Positions 5,758 through 6,666 of a DNA stretch of 6,666 bases are shown here, piece after piece. A program made the translations under genes and the position numbers. The stretch's first letter is position 1. Every line of letters starts with the position of its first letter. The notes beneath the pieces are model-generated. The model did no database searches. It was given only the letters and a program-made list of their open reading frames with translations, and had not been told where the DNA came from. Origin of the DNA: Desulfotomaculum sp. (GTDB lineage: Bacteria > Bacillota > Desulfotomaculia > Desulfotomaculales > Nap2-2B); NCBI GenBank assembly GCA_003457075.1, contig DMIY01000087.1, positions 1 through 6,666 on the forward strand, given 5' to 3'.

Positions 5758-6014
5758 GCTTGCCGTTCGCTTGCAAGGAGCTGCATATGCGTAAGGCCGC
5801 TAACAAGACACGGCGCAGGTGAGGTTAGCGAATCGGCTTAAGCGAATCGCGCAGATAGCAGGATGTTAGAAGATTAAGTGGATGTCCTCAAGGTTCATGG
5901 AGCAGGAAAACTAACGAACCACGCGCAATATGCAGCGCTGGCAGATTCGTTCCAAACCAAGCCGGTGTCTCGTCGGCCTGTAGCATCTTAAGCGATGGCA
6001 AACGAACGGCAAGC
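5758..6014 (+). ncRNA. Structured repeat element copy B (putative RNA, unassigned family)
   Basis: This element occupies nearly all of the 346-nt gap between cinA and recA; the rest holds no gene I can support. The core (5775-5996) is the same family as copy A, with an identical 34-nt block at 5916-5949. The terminal stem is 16 of 17 paired: 5758-5774 (begins GCTTGCCGTTCG) with 5998-6014, unrelated in sequence to the stem of copy A. Internal pairings repeat those of copy A: 5796-5799/5811-5814, 5961-5965/5973-5977, GCGAATC (5828-5834) with GATTCGT (5944-5950, ending in a G-U), and a loop-loop complement that is 6/7 here. A separate small hairpin, AGCATG (5742-5747) with CATGCT (5755-5760), overlaps the left end. 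It ends 29 nt before the recA start codon, so recA messages begun upstream would carry it. Confidence 0.75.
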
Positions 6015-6043
6015 AAAATTCTGTTTTCTTGGGAGGGAGATTT

Positions 6044-6666
6044 TTGAACGATAAATATAAGGCCCTAGAGGGGGCCTTGATGCAAATTGAACGTCAATTT
6101 GGTAAAGGAGCGATAATGAAACTGGGGGAAGCTTCGGCAAAATTTGATGTGGAGGTTATTCCCACCGGCGCTTTATCCCTGGATATTGCCCTGGGTATAG
6201 GCGGCGTCCCCCGTGGACGGGTGGTGGAGATATTTGGTCCGGAGTCTTCGGGAAAGACCACCGTAGCCCTGCACATCATAGCGGAAGCCCAAAAAACGGG
6301 AGGCATCGCTGCTTTTATTGATGCTGAACACGCGCTGGACCCTACCTATGCCAAAAATCTTGGTGTGGACACTGATAACCTTTTGTTATCCCAGCCGGAT
6401 ACCGGCGAGCAGGCGCTTGAAATTGCAGAGACCCTGGTGCGGTCTGGTGCTGTGGATGTGGTTGTCATAGACTCCGTGGCAGCCCTTGTTCCGCGGGCTG
6501 AGATTGAAGGCGACATGGGTGATGCCACCATGGGTATGCAAGCGCGGCTGATGTCCCAGGCATTGCGCAAACTTTCCGGCGCCATCCATCAAACCAAAAC
6601 AATGGTGATATTTACCAACCAACTCCGGCAGAAGATCGGCGTCATGTTTGGCAACCCTGAAACCAC
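6044..6666 (+). CDS. recA: Recombinase RecA, N-terminal 207 codons (3' end cut by window)
   Basis: RecA forms the ATP-dependent filament for homologous pairing and activates LexA self-cleavage in the SOS response. The start is TTG at 6044, chosen because GGGAGG (6031-6036) sits 7 nt upstream and the protein then begins [20 protein letters not shown], matching the family N-terminus; later Met codons would remove the first helix. Walker A is GPESSGKT (about residues 65-72), followed by [10 protein letters not shown] and the Walker B strand [10 protein letters not shown] (about 137-146). The part of loop L1 in view, [18 protein letters not shown], is canonical. About 60% of the usual ~350 residues is present and nothing suggests damage. 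No LexA operator of the GAACnnnnGTTC type is visible between cinA and recA; the leader instead carries copy B. Confidence 0.97.
   Translation, partial: MNDKYKALEGALMQIERQFGKGAIMKLGEASAKFDVEVIPTGALSLDIALGIGGVPRGRVVEIFGPESSGKTTVALHIIAEAQKTGGIAAFIDAEHALDPTYAKNLGVDTDNLLLSQPDTGEQALEIAETLVRSGAVDVVVIDSVAALVPRAEIEGDMGDATMGMQARLMSQALRKLSGAIHQTKTMVIFTNQLRQKIGVMFGNPET

Noticed and set aside
6094..6622. Minus strand frames opposite recA
   Set aside because: They are mirror frames of a highly conserved gene with no independent start signals.

Overview
The window looks like a Gram-positive, low-to-medium GC Clostridia chromosome, probably Peptococcaceae-like (Desulfotomaculum/Pelotomaculum type). The basis is the rodZ-rimO-...-cinA-recA order typical of Firmicutes, strong purine-rich Shine-Dalgarno sites, and a TTG-started recA. 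All genes lie on the + strand. I cannot name the species from this sequence.

Layout: (1) the 3' part of a rodZ-like gene (2-706); (2) a 199-nt gap with a possible 19-codon ORF and a hairpin; (3) rimO, a complete ribosomal protein S12 methylthiotransferase (906-2228); (4) a ~277-nt structured repeat, 'copy A' (2258-2534); (5) a single-pass membrane protein of unknown function (2611-3132); (6) a promoter and leader holding a 40-nt inverted fragment matching the start of copy A (3248-3287); (7) a compact FtsH-like membrane AAA+ metalloprotease (3349-4848); (8) a strong promoter driving a 5'-truncated cinA with an in-frame amber codon (4927-5697); (9) a second structured repeat, 'copy B' (5758-6014); (10) the first 207 codons of recA (6044 to the edge).

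The main discovery candidate is the repeat family. Copies A and B share blocks of 56/63 and 67/71 identical bases. Both are closed by a long terminal stem whose sequence differs completely between copies while pairing is kept, and both have long-range complementarities inside. This points to a selected RNA fold. It may be an ORF-less member of a mobile-element RNA family such as HEARO/omega RNA, but that link is a guess I could not test. A fragment of the same element lies in the leader of the protease gene, complementary to the 5' arm of copy A over 40 positions (36 Watson-Crick plus 2 G-U).

The second theme is a rearranged locus. pgsA, usually found between rimO and cinA, is absent; the membrane protein and protease pair occupies its place; and cinA has lost its N-terminal molybdopterin-binding-like domain. 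RodZ (cell shape), RimO (ribosome modification) and RecA (recombination, SOS) are housekeeping neighbours rather than one pathway. The unknown membrane protein and the membrane protease may work together, judged only by adjacency.
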